Below, one piece after another: positions 1-5,375 of a DNA stretch of 6,864 nucleotides. The DNA comes from GCA-2701705 sp036163455. Its GTDB lineage: Bacteria; Pseudomonadota; Gammaproteobacteria; GCA-002705445; GCA-002716945. The DNA lies in the NCBI GenBank assembly GCA_036163455.1, contig JAYZKL010000046.1:1-6864 (forward strand). Reading direction: 5' to 3'. The position numbers and the translations under genes were made by a program. How positions within the stretch are numbered: position 1 is the stretch's first letter; every line of letters starts with the position of its first letter. The notes beneath the pieces are model-generated. The model had not been told where the DNA came from. It saw nothing but the letters and a program-made list of their open reading frames with translations, and searched no databases.

Positions 1-300
1 GCATTAGCAAGAACCGTTGAGTATTTTAGAATACCTAGACAAGTTTTAACCTTGTGTTTAGGAAAATCTACTTACGCTCGTTGCGGGATAATTGTAAATG
101 TAACGCCACTAGAGCCTGAATGGGAAGGACATGTGACACTGGAGTTTTCAAATACTACACCGTTACCTGCAAAAATTTATGCCAACGAAGGCGTTGCACA
201 ATTTATATTTTTAGAATCCGATGATGTGTGTGAAACTTCTTATAAAGATCGCAAGGGAAAATATCAGGGTCAAAAAGGCGTTACCCTTCCTAAAACATAA
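1..300 (+). CDS. dcd: dCTP deaminase, C-terminal part (5' end outside window)
   Basis: Deaminates dCTP to dUTP in the cytoplasm, feeding dUTPase and thymidylate synthesis. The frame is open from base 1 and ends at TAA, giving 99 residues of an enzyme that is usually about 188 residues in this subtype, so about the first 90 are missing. Visible residues include the family signature GKSTYAR (fragment residues 21-27), which carries the trimer and substrate-contact Ser/Arg. The segment WEGHVTLEFSN follows, and its Glu (fragment residue 48) corresponds to the catalytic Glu138 of the E. coli enzyme. The C-terminal tail KGKYQGQKGVTLPKT closes over the active site in known structures. The TTG at base 52 is an internal Leu codon, not a start. 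The next gene begins 2 bases after the stop. The sequence resembles the Pseudomonas-type Dcd more closely than the 193-residue E. coli form. Identification is firm. Confidence 0.97.
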   Translation, partial: ALARTVEYFRIPRQVLTLCLGKSTYARCGIIVNVTPLEPEWEGHVTLEFSNTTPLPAKIYANEGVAQFIFLESDDVCETSYKDRKGKYQGQKGVTLPKT

Positions 301-302
301 CT

Positions 303-1325
303 GTGGATGAAAAGAAAGCCAACATAGTTCTGCAGATTGATGTTCATCACAATCAAACAGACTGGAATCAGTATTTGGATGAATTTTCCTCTAAGAATAT
401 CTTTCAATCTTATGAATGGGGGGAGTTAAAAAAGAAAGAAGATTGGGATGTCCTGCGTATATTAATAACGCGTAAACTCAAGCCAATATTATTAGCACAA
501 GTTTTAGTGAAAAAAGTTTTTGGTTTTAAAATAGCATGGTGCCCTGGTGGTCCTGTACTGAAGATAGAGAGTTCAGAAGTCTTAGAGTCTTCTTTGAAAA
601 GATTCAGAGAGAAAATATTTGCTGAAAAGATTTTCAATCTTAGATGTAATCCATATATAAAAAATACAGATGATAATAAAAAGGTATTTGAACAATTTTC
701 AAGGCCTAAATATACATTAACCAGCTCTAAAACTATTTTGTTGGAGGTTAAATCAGGGCAAGAGTTCTTAGATTCTATTAGAAAGAAACATCGCTATTAC
801 ATCAAACAGGCACAAAAACATACAATAGATTGGAAAATACTTTTTGGCAGTGAAGCGTCTGAAAGTTTTCTGCAAATCTATGAGAAAATGATTAAGGATA
901 AAAAACTAAATTATGAACTAATAGATATTGAGAGCTTTTCTAAACTTCTTGGCCAAACAAAAGATGGGGAACCAAGAGTTTTCTGTCTTGCTGGAGTTAA
1001 GGAGGGTGTTCCAATAGCTGCATGCATCATAAGTTTATTATCAGACCAAGCCTTTTATCATTATGCAGCGTCAACCGATCAAGCACGCGAGATGTCAGCT
1101 TCATATGAAATGATTTATCAACTGATGAATAAACTCTCTGCAATAGGGATAAGAAAATTAGATTTTGGAGGTATCTCAGATGATGATTCCTCTGAAGGTG
1201 TAGATTTTTTTAAATCTGGGTTCAATGGAACTGTATTTGAGAAAGTTGGTGAATTCGATATCAGTAAATCTAGGTTACAAAGTTATTTGTTTGGTAAGGC
1301 CATAAAATTCAGATACAATAAATAA
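303..1325 (+). CDS. FemAB/GNAT-fold aminoacyltransferase-like protein
   Basis: 340-residue protein of the FemA/FemB (lipid II:glycine glycyltransferase) superfamily, which has two tandem GNAT-like folds and is probably cytoplasmic or membrane-associated. Characterised Gram-positive members move an amino acid from aminoacyl-tRNA to a peptidoglycan precursor; many Gram-negative homologues have unknown substrates. Family landmarks are NIFQSYEWGELKKK (residues 32-45), CPGGPVL (80-86) closing the first fold, a basic stretch SIRKKHRYYIKQAQK (158-172), an acyltransferase-like strand VFCLAGVKEGVPIAACI (226-242), and C-terminal LDFGGISDD...FFKSGFNG (286-309), typical of the family. The GTG start at 303 is the only usual start codon after the in-frame TAA at 291-293. 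No Shine-Dalgarno is visible, so translation may be coupled to dcd, whose stop lies 2 bases upstream. The ATG at 307 is out of frame and stops within seven codons. The TTG at 375 is a less likely alternative start. The superfamily call is firm; the substrate is unknown. Confidence 0.85.
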   Translation: MDEKKANIVLQIDVHHNQTDWNQYLDEFSSKNIFQSYEWGELKKKEDWDVLRILITRKLKPILLAQVLVKKVFGFKIAWCPGGPVLKIESSEVLESSLKRFREKIFAEKIFNLRCNPYIKNTDDNKKVFEQFSRPKYTLTSSKTILLEVKSGQEFLDSIRKKHRYYIKQAQKHTIDWKILFGSEASESFLQIYEKMIKDKKLNYELIDIESFSKLLGQTKDGEPRVFCLAGVKEGVPIAACIISLLSDQAFYHYAASTDQAREMSASYEMIYQLMNKLSAIGIRKLDFGGISDDDSSEGVDFFKSGFNGTVFEKVGEFDISKSRLQSYLFGKAIKFRYNK

Positions 1326-1331
1326 TTTTTT

Positions 1332-1337
1332 AAGGAG
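1332..1337 (+). promoter_or_regulatory. Strong Shine-Dalgarno (AAGGAG) for the small membrane protein
   Basis: AAGGAG lies 3 bases before the ATG at 1341 and 6 bases before the directly following ATG at 1344. The usual 5-9 base spacing favours initiation at 1344. It is the clearest ribosome binding site in the window, which supports this very short gene being translated. Confidence 0.75.
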
Positions 1338-1340
1338 CAT

Positions 1341-1565
1341 ATGATGAATGTGAATACAATCAAATGGATTAGTACTTTTTTTGTTCTAACTGGAATCTTA
1401 GTCGCGCAATTTAATATATACCCACTATATATATTTATACATTCAATTGGTGCTATTGGGTGGGTTATTTCTGGTTATCTAATGAAAGATAATGTAGTTA
1501 TGACAAATTTTGGATTACAGTTGCCTATATTTGCAATAGGATACATAAATTATTTTATTGGTTAG
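1341..1565 (+). CDS. Small hydrophobic membrane protein, three predicted helices
   Basis: 74-residue (73 if started at 1344) very hydrophobic protein, probably of the inner membrane. Three likely membrane segments cover about residues 8-24 (KWISTFFVLTGILVAQF), 27-47 (ending IGAIGWVISGYL) and 52-73. A short polar turn MKDN lies between the second and third. There is no signal peptidase site and no catalytic motif. The pattern of KWIS, a short NIYP turn, then GxxGWxxxGxxxKD resembles short membrane proteins of unknown function in marine proteobacteria. I think of the DUF6552-like group, from memory and unconfirmed. The perfect AAGGAG upstream and a 15-base gap from the FemAB-like gene argue that it is a real gene in the same transcript. 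It ends 12 bases before the convergent HAD gene. Function unknown. Confidence 0.75.
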   Translation: MMNVNTIKWISTFFVLTGILVAQFNIYPLYIFIHSIGAIGWVISGYLMKDNVVMTNFGLQLPIFAIGYINYFIG

Positions 1566-1577
1566 CAGGTTATGAAT

Positions 1578-2228
1578 TTATCTGAAAGAAATGCATTCCC
1601 AATTGTTTGTTTTTGCAACAGCCTCCAATTCACTATCTCCGTCAACTATAATAGGTTTCCCCACTGCATTAAGTAATGGTAAATCATTGAGTGAGTCTGA
1701 AAAAAATGTAGCTCTCCTTAAATCATAATGATGTGATTCGGCCCAGTTTTTAACCTTTGAAAGTTTTCCTTCCCTGAAACATGGCTCTCCCAAAACTTTG
1801 CCAGTGAAAGCATTATTCTCTATCTCAAATTCCGTAGCAACAAGGTTTTCTACAGAGAAAAGCTCAGAAATAGGGCTGGTAACAAAACTATTTGTTGCAG
1901 TAGCAATCATAAGTTCATTTCTTTTGAGCTCTTCATTTATTATTTTTTTTGCTTTCTCCAGCACTATTGGTTTTATTTTTGTTTCAATAAATTTTTTCCT
2001 TAACTCTAAGAGCATATCCATAGGATTATCTTTTAAGGGTTGAATGCAAAAGTTTAAAAAACTGTCTATATCTAAGTTACCATCGTGGTAGTCTCCATAG
2101 AATAATTCACTTTTTTGTTTATAATCTTTATCAACTATTCCTTGTTCAGATAAAAACTCACCCCAATTGCGATCGCTATCACCTCTGATGATAGTATTAT
2201 CCAAATCGAAAATTATTAAATCACTCAT
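1578..2228 (-). CDS. HAD-superfamily subfamily IB phosphatase
   Basis: 216-residue haloacid dehalogenase phosphatase of the SerB-like subfamily IB, a soluble Mg-dependent phosphomonoesterase. All four HAD motifs are present: motif I FDLDNT (nucleophile Asp8, acid/base Asp10), motif II IATATN (Thr110/Thr112), motif III Lys155 in REGK, and motif IV SDSLNDLPLL (Asp178, Asp182). The segment GDSDRNWGEFL (residues 16-26), right after motif I, is a hallmark of this branch. A helical cap spans about residues 25-95. The start has AGGGAA (2241-2236) 7 bases upstream. It is divergent from rppH, the same pairing as PA0335/PA0336 in Pseudomonas aeruginosa. As I recall, PA0335 has been reported as a histidinol-phosphate phosphatase, so that activity is a good candidate here, but phosphoserine phosphatase or another small substrate cannot be excluded. 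Family is firm; substrate is inferred. Confidence 0.9.
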   Translation of the reverse strand: MSDLIIFDLDNTIIRGDSDRNWGEFLSEQGIVDKDYKQKSELFYGDYHDGNLDIDSFLNFCIQPLKDNPMDMLLELRKKFIETKIKPIVLEKAKKIINEELKRNELMIATATNSFVTSPISELFSVENLVATEFEIENNAFTGKVLGEPCFREGKLSKVKNWAESHHYDLRRATFFSDSLNDLPLLNAVGKPIIVDGDSELEAVAKTNNWECISFR

Positions 2229-2308
2229 CTATATATTCCCTATCATTCGATTGGGTTAAAAAAGAGTCTTCATAAGTAGAAATTGAAACATGTATTTGTA
2301 TTTAATTT

Positions 2309-2339
2309 TAGTCATATCTTATTTTTACTAAGATATAAT
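2309..2339 (+). promoter_or_regulatory. Putative sigma70 promoter for rppH
   Basis: A perfect -10 hexamer TATAAT is at 2334-2339. The best -35-like match is TAGTCA at 2309-2314 (4 of 6) with a long 19-base spacer; GTCATA at 2311-2316 gives 17 bases but matches poorly. The predicted start near 2346 leaves a leader of about 17-23 bases before the two candidate start codons. In AT-rich DNA such matches also arise by chance. Confidence 0.4.
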
Positions 2340-2362
2340 ACAGTTGATATTATACAATAATA

Positions 2363-2845
2363 ATGAGCATGGATAAGAAAAATTATAGAAAAGGGGTAGG
2401 AATGGTCGTTGTTAATTCAAGCGGCCAATTCTTCTTAGGTAAGCGAATTGGTAAAGAGTCCTGGCAATTTCCTCAAGGAGGAATAGACGAAGGTGAAACA
2501 CCAAAAGATGCACTATACAGAGAATTGCATGAAGAAACTGGCATATCACAAGACAAAGTTGAAATTATAACCATTAGCAATAAATGGTTGGTTTATCATA
2601 TACCTCATATATTTCAAAGATCCAAACGTAAATTTGAAGGAGTGATGCAAAAATGGTTTTTATTACATTTTTTAGGCAATAATGAAGATATTGATCTTAA
2701 TAGTACAGGACATGCAGAATTTGATGCATGGAAATGGAGTGATAAAAAAACAGCTATAGAAAGTGTCATCCGTTTTAAAAAAGCAGTTTATGTTAGTATC
2801 CTAGATGAGTTTTCTGAATCTTTAGAAAGGTTTGAATACAGCTAA
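2363..2845 (+). CDS. rppH: RNA pyrophosphohydrolase (Nudix hydrolase)
   Basis: Removes pyrophosphate from the 5' triphosphate end of mRNA, exposing a 5' monophosphate that stimulates RNase E decay; cytoplasmic. The 160-residue length fits the family (159-180). The Nudix box covers residues 39-61, in the form Gx5Ex7REUxEExGU, with metal-binding Glu54, Glu57 and Glu58 in RELHEETG. RppH-specific segments are YRKGVGMVVVN (8-18), SWQFPQGGID (33-42), KWLVYHIP (74-81), MQKWFLL (95-101) and EFDAWKW (119-125). Two starts are possible, ATG 2363 and ATG 2369. Neither has a clear Shine-Dalgarno, and the N-termini of relatives fit either. The gene is divergent from the HAD-IB gene across a 134-base gap and overlaps hemJ tail to tail by 24 bases. 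ptsP, which follows rppH in Pseudomonas and E. coli, is not here. Confidence 0.96.
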   Translation: MSMDKKNYRKGVGMVVVNSSGQFFLGKRIGKESWQFPQGGIDEGETPKDALYRELHEETGISQDKVEIITISNKWLVYHIPHIFQRSKRKFEGVMQKWFLLHFLGNNEDIDLNSTGHAEFDAWKWSDKKTAIESVIRFKKAVYVSILDEFSESLERFEYS

Positions 2846-3232
2846 CAAAATAATAAACACCAGAAGGATCACTGGAACTTCATTGAAAACTCTATACCAC
2901 ACATGTCCATGAGTATTTTCTCCAGCTTTGAACTTATACATAAGTATCCCACACCAAACATGATAGATTATTAAAAGAAAGATAAGAAATAATTTTATCT
3001 TCAACCAATCTGGGAGACCATATGATGGAATAAGCAGAGTGCCAAAGAGAATGGTTAAGATAGCGCCCGGCGTCATTATTCCCCAAAATAGTTTTCTTTC
3101 CATTATCTTGAAACGATCTATTGATATTTCATCTTCAGCCATTGAATGATAAACAAATAGTCGAGGAAGATAGAAGAGTCCAGCAAACCATGTCACCATG
3201 AAAATAAGATGTAGCGATTTATACCATAACAT
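2822..3232 (-). CDS. hemJ: Protoporphyrinogen IX oxidase HemJ
   Basis: Oxidises protoporphyrinogen IX to protoporphyrin IX, the penultimate step of haem synthesis, in the inner membrane. It replaces HemG/HemY in many proteobacteria and cyanobacteria. The 136 residues form four membrane helices at about 3-27, 48-69, 78-101 and 114-134. The family pattern is clear. The N-terminal LWYKSLHLIFMVTWFAGLFY contains the invariant His8, followed by LPRLFVYH (Arg24, His29). Then come GIMTPGAILTILFG (51-64), WLKIKL (76-81), YHVWCG (90-95) and RVFNEVPV (114-121). Length is normal. The ATG at 3232-3230 is the first start and has only a distant AAAGG (3250-3246, 13 bases away). It is divergent from argC, an order also found in Pseudomonas (PA0661/PA0662), and shares its last 24 bases with the end of rppH on the other strand. 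Confidence 0.94.
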   Translation of the reverse strand: MLWYKSLHLIFMVTWFAGLFYLPRLFVYHSMAEDEISIDRFKIMERKLFWGIMTPGAILTILFGTLLIPSYGLPDWLKIKLFLIFLLIIYHVWCGILMYKFKAGENTHGHVWYRVFNEVPVILLVFIILLAVFKPF

Positions 3233-3255
3233 GTTTATTATTCTACCTTTAAATG

Positions 3256-3261
3256 TATAAT
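3256..3261 (+). promoter_or_regulatory. Putative -10 element for argC
   Basis: TATAAT lies in the 79-base gap between the divergent hemJ and argC genes, about 50 bases before the argC ATG. At 17 bases upstream the sequence is GTTTAT (3233-3238), a poor -35 match directly abutting the hemJ start codon. No recognisable arginine repressor box is present in the gap, so regulation of argC by arginine is not apparent. Confidence 0.35.
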
Positions 3262-3311
3262 GTGGCTAAGTAATTTATTATTACTATTAATTTCATCAAC
3301 AAGAACTTTAT

Positions 3312-4334
3312 ATGTTATCAGTCGGAATAGTAGGTGCTTCAGGTTATACAGGAGAAGAACTCACAAAACTTCTTCAAAAACATCCAAAAGTAGAAATCAC
3401 CGCACTAACATCTAGAACACATGTCGGCAAGAAGATTAATGAAGTATTTACTTCAGTTAAAGGTATAAATTCAACTTTTTTACAGCCTAATATAAAAAGT
3501 TTAAAAGGTTGTGATGTAGTATTTTTTGCAACACCGAATGGTATTGCTATGAATATGGCTGAAGAGCTTCTAGAAAACAATATAAGGATAATTGATATCT
3601 CTGCAGATTTTAGATTAAGAGACGCTAATGCCTGGGAAGAATGGTATGAAATGAGTCATTCAGCAAAATCTTTATTAGAGGAAAGTGTTTACGGTCTTCC
3701 AGAGATTCCTAATCAAAAAGATAAAATTGTGGAAGCAAAAATTGTTGCAAATCCGGGATGCTATCCAACCGCTGCAATACTTGCATTATTACCTATTTTT
3801 GAAAAACTTAAAAAACAAAAAATTATTATTGATGCAAAGTCAGGAATTAGTGGCGCAGGAAGAAATCTAAATACAGAAAAACTTTTCTCTCCAAATGAAG
3901 AAAACTTCCAACCTTATGCTGTACAAATGCATCGTCATTATCCAGAGATTCTACAAACACTTAATGACTATAATAGCGATCTTGATGTTTTATTTGTTCC
4001 TCATTTAAGCTCAATGAATAGAGGAATACTTTCAACTCTCTATGTGAATCATGAATTTAATTCTATTGATGATTTGCAAGCAACATATGTTAACTTTTTT
4101 AGTGATTCGCCGTTTATAAAAATAGCTGAAAAAAACTCTTTTCCAAGAGTTTCTTCTGTAAACGGAACAAATGATTGTGTAATAGCTCTGCATCAGTCAG
4201 TAAATTCATCAAAGGAAGACGTAAACCTGGTAATCTTTTCCGCTATTGATAATTTGATAAAAGGTGCATCAGGACAAGCAGTTCAAAACATGAATATAAT
4301 GTTTGGTATTGATGAAGGCACTGGATTGCTTTAG
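3312..4334 (+). CDS. argC: N-acetyl-gamma-glutamyl-phosphate reductase
   Basis: NADPH-dependent reduction of N-acetylglutamyl phosphate to N-acetylglutamate semialdehyde, the third step of arginine synthesis, in the cytoplasm. The 340 residues match the usual length of the short bacterial form (334-345). The N-terminal Rossmann motif is VGIVGASGYTGEEL (residues 4-17). FFATPNG (71-77) and DISADFRL (95-102) are typical. The catalytic cysteine is Cys150 in VANPGCYPTA. The conserved HRH at 207-209 (MHRHYPEI) holds the active-site His; many relatives have Gly just before it where this protein has Met206. LFVPHLSSMNRGIL (227-240) and the ending QAVQNMNIMFG are also diagnostic. The ATG at 3312 begins directly at the Rossmann strand, and no strong Shine-Dalgarno precedes it. 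It stands head to head with hemJ and is followed by the bactofilin gene after 92 bases. Confidence 0.97.
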   Translation: MLSVGIVGASGYTGEELTKLLQKHPKVEITALTSRTHVGKKINEVFTSVKGINSTFLQPNIKSLKGCDVVFFATPNGIAMNMAEELLENNIRIIDISADFRLRDANAWEEWYEMSHSAKSLLEESVYGLPEIPNQKDKIVEAKIVANPGCYPTAAILALLPIFEKLKKQKIIIDAKSGISGAGRNLNTEKLFSPNEENFQPYAVQMHRHYPEILQTLNDYNSDLDVLFVPHLSSMNRGILSTLYVNHEFNSIDDLQATYVNFFSDSPFIKIAEKNSFPRVSSVNGTNDCVIALHQSVNSSKEDVNLVIFSAIDNLIKGASGQAVQNMNIMFGIDEGTGLL

Positions 4335-4339
4335 TTTTT
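4315..4339 (+). terminator. Weak terminator-like hairpin at the argC stop
   Basis: AAGGCA (4315-4320) can pair with TGCTTT (4327-4332) with one G-U pair around a 6-base loop. A run of five T follows at 4335-4339, two bases after the stem. It lies within the last codons and stop of argC. The stem is short, so termination would be partial at best. Confidence 0.25.
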
Positions 4340-4354
4340 CTTAATTTATCTTCC

Positions 4355-4379
4355 TTTTTTATCTTGTATTCTATATAAA
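4355..4379 (+). promoter_or_regulatory. Putative promoter region of the bactofilin gene (copy 1 of a shared element)
   Basis: A T6 tract, an AT-rich spacer containing CTTGTATTC, and a -10-like TATAAA (4374-4379) lie about 50 bases before the bactofilin ATG. The first 24 bases match 22 of 24 with the segment 4937-4960 in front of erpA, including the -10 region at the same offset. The corresponding -35 position (4351-4356, TTCCTT) is a poor match to consensus. Confidence 0.4.
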
Positions 4380-4426
4380 CAATGAGTTAGACTTATATCT
4401 CACGCATTAATTTAAGCGGGGTTAGA

Positions 4427-4921
4427 ATGGGAATTATGACAATATTTGGCGATAAGTCAGTTAAGACTGAAGTTAAGAATGGAGCTTCACCTGATACTGC
4501 TGTAGGCACAAATGCTGAGTTTGTTGGAAATATTACTTTTTCCAAAATGCTTAAAATATCTGGAACTGTTAAAGGAAACATAACAGCATCTGAAGAAGGC
4601 GATGGGAAAATTATAATTGATCCTAAAGGACTAGTTGAAGGAGACATAGTTTCTCCAACTATACTAATTCAAGGTGAAGTTAATGGTAATGTTAGATCAA
4701 CTGCTAAAATAGAGATTGATGCTTCTGCATTAATTACTGGAAATGTTTACTATGACATACTCGATATGCATGGTGGTGCTACAGTTAACGGAAGTTTAAT
4801 TAGAAACAAAGGCAAAACAGCTGGGCTTCTAGAAAAACAAGCAGAATCAAAAACTGATACCAAACAGCAGCAAAAATCTTTTATACAACCAGTAGAAACA
4901 TCTAAGAACAAAAACAATTAA
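4427..4921 (+). CDS. Bactofilin (polymer-forming cytoskeletal protein)
   Basis: 164-residue bactofilin, a protein that self-assembles without nucleotide into filaments lying under the inner membrane and often recruits cell-wall enzymes. The core beta-helix spans about residues 27-128 and consists of short strand repeats with Gly-rich turns: NAEFVGNITFS, KISGTVKGNIT, KGLVEGDIVS, LIQGEVNGNV, ALITGNVYYD and GATVNGSLI. The flexible N-terminus (1-26, with hydrophobic MGIMTIFG, possibly membrane-facing) and the polar, Gln/Lys/Asn-rich tail (about 131-164) are usual. The ATG at 4427 is chosen because GCGGGG ends 5 bases upstream; ATG 4436 (MTIFG) is an alternative. A bactofilin between argC and erpA is, as I recall, the Pseudomonas-type order. 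A terminator-like hairpin covers its stop codon. The envelope role is inferred from the family; I do not assign a gene name. Confidence 0.9.
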   Translation: MGIMTIFGDKSVKTEVKNGASPDTAVGTNAEFVGNITFSKMLKISGTVKGNITASEEGDGKIIIDPKGLVEGDIVSPTILIQGEVNGNVRSTAKIEIDASALITGNVYYDILDMHGGATVNGSLIRNKGKTAGLLEKQAESKTDTKQQQKSFIQPVETSKNKNN

Positions 4922-4942
4922 TCTAGATTAAATTGTTTTTTT
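4911..4942 (+). terminator. Putative intrinsic terminator covering the bactofilin stop codon
   Basis: AAAACAATT (4911-4919) pairs perfectly with AATTGTTTT (4931-4939). The inner palindrome AATCTAGATT (4920-4929) and one bulged A (4930) make the tip, and T7 (4936-4942) follows on the 3' side. The stem has only one G-C pair, so stability is modest. The TAA stop (4919-4921) lies inside the hairpin, and the T tract is also the start of the shared erpA promoter element. Confidence 0.45.
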
Positions 4943-4961
4943 ATATTGAATTCTATATAAT
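4933..4961 (+). promoter_or_regulatory. Putative sigma70 promoter for erpA (copy 2 of a shared element)
   Basis: The -35-like TTGTTT (4933-4938) and perfect -10 TATAAT (4956-4961) are separated by 17 bases. The predicted start near 4968 gives a leader of about 29 bases before the erpA ATG. The -35 sits in the descending arm and T tract of the upstream terminator, so termination and initiation signals overlap. Bases 4937-4960 repeat the segment upstream of the bactofilin gene. No convincing IscR-type site was recognised. Confidence 0.5.
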
Positions 4962-4996
4962 TTGTTTGTATTAAGATTTTATATGGGAATGAGATA

Positions 4997-5356
4997 ATGC
5001 AAGCTGGAGAAAATACATCACAACAAAACCAAGGACTTGTCTTTACTGAAAGTGCTGCAGTAAAGGTTAAGGCGCTTATAGAGGAAGAAAAAAACCCTAA
5101 TCTAAACTTACGCGTTTTTATCACTGGAGGAGGCTGCTCAGGATTTCAGTATGGTTTTACATTTGATGAAAAAATTCAAGAAGGTGATTCGGAGATTGAA
5201 AAGTGTGGTGTAAAACTTTTGGTTGATCCAACAAGCATACAGTATCTAAGAGGCGCTGAAATTGATTACAAAGAAAGCCTCGAAGGTTCCCAATTTATAA
5301 TTAAAAACCCTAATGCAAAAACTACATGCGGCTGTGGTTCTTCCTTCTCAACATAA
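4997..5356 (+). CDS. erpA: Iron-sulfur cluster insertion protein ErpA (A-type carrier)
   Basis: Carries an Fe-S cluster from the assembly machinery to target apoproteins in the cytoplasm; in E. coli it is essential for maturing isoprenoid-synthesis enzymes and respiratory proteins. The 119-residue HesB/IscA-fold protein has the three ligand cysteines Cys47 (GGGCSGFQYGF), Cys111 and Cys113 (TTCGCGSSF), matching Cys42/106/108 of E. coli ErpA. The segment LLVDPTSIQYLRGAEIDY (74-91) and the ending CGCGSSF favour ErpA over IscA or SufA. Cys70 is an extra cysteine outside the motif. The N-terminal 13 residues are polar and variable. The ATG at 4997 has GGGA 8 bases upstream. It has its own predicted promoter, and citrate synthase follows after 19 bases, so the two are probably cotranscribed. 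Confidence 0.96.
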   Translation: MQAGENTSQQNQGLVFTESAAVKVKALIEEEKNPNLNLRVFITGGGCSGFQYGFTFDEKIQEGDSEIEKCGVKLLVDPTSIQYLRGAEIDYKESLEGSQFIIKNPNAKTTCGCGSSFST

Positions 5357-5375
5357 ATAATAATAAGGCAAACGT

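Noticed and set aside
410..637. 75-codon minus-strand open frame inside the FemAB-like gene
   Set aside because: It is antisense to a gene with clear family motifs, and its translation has no recognisable domain or ribosome binding site.
1798..2043. 81-codon plus-strand frame opposite the HAD phosphatase
   Set aside because: Its Ser/Phe-rich translation is what AT-rich antisense DNA gives by chance; the HAD motifs on the minus strand explain the region.
2229..2362. Possible riboswitch or small RNA in the gap between the HAD gene and rppH
   Set aside because: The 134 bases are AT-rich, with no substantial GC-paired stem and no known riboswitch core seen; only a promoter-like -10 for rppH and a Shine-Dalgarno for the HAD gene stand out.
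3233..3311. Possible arginine repressor box in the hemJ-argC gap
   Set aside because: No segment resembles the palindromic ARG box; the AT-rich runs lack the needed TG/CA symmetry.
3374..3580. 68-codon minus-strand frame inside argC
   Set aside because: Shadow of argC, with no signals of its own.
3685..3870. 61-codon plus-strand frame inside argC
   Set aside because: Out-of-frame Lys/Leu-rich product of AT-rich codons over the argC catalytic region.
4393..4647. 84-codon minus-strand frame opposite the bactofilin start
   Set aside because: The Pro/Ser-rich translation comes from antisense of Gly/Thr codons; the beta-helix repeat on the plus strand is clearly the real gene.
4983..4997. Tiny frame ATG GGA ATG AGA TAA in the erpA leader as a possible regulatory upstream peptide
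   Set aside because: Four codons with no informative residues; a stop touching the erpA ATG is easily chance in AT-rich DNA, and the GGGA there serves as the likely ribosome binding site.
4918..5124. 68-codon minus-strand frame over the erpA promoter and start
   Set aside because: It covers promoter signals and the erpA 5' end and has no family resemblance.
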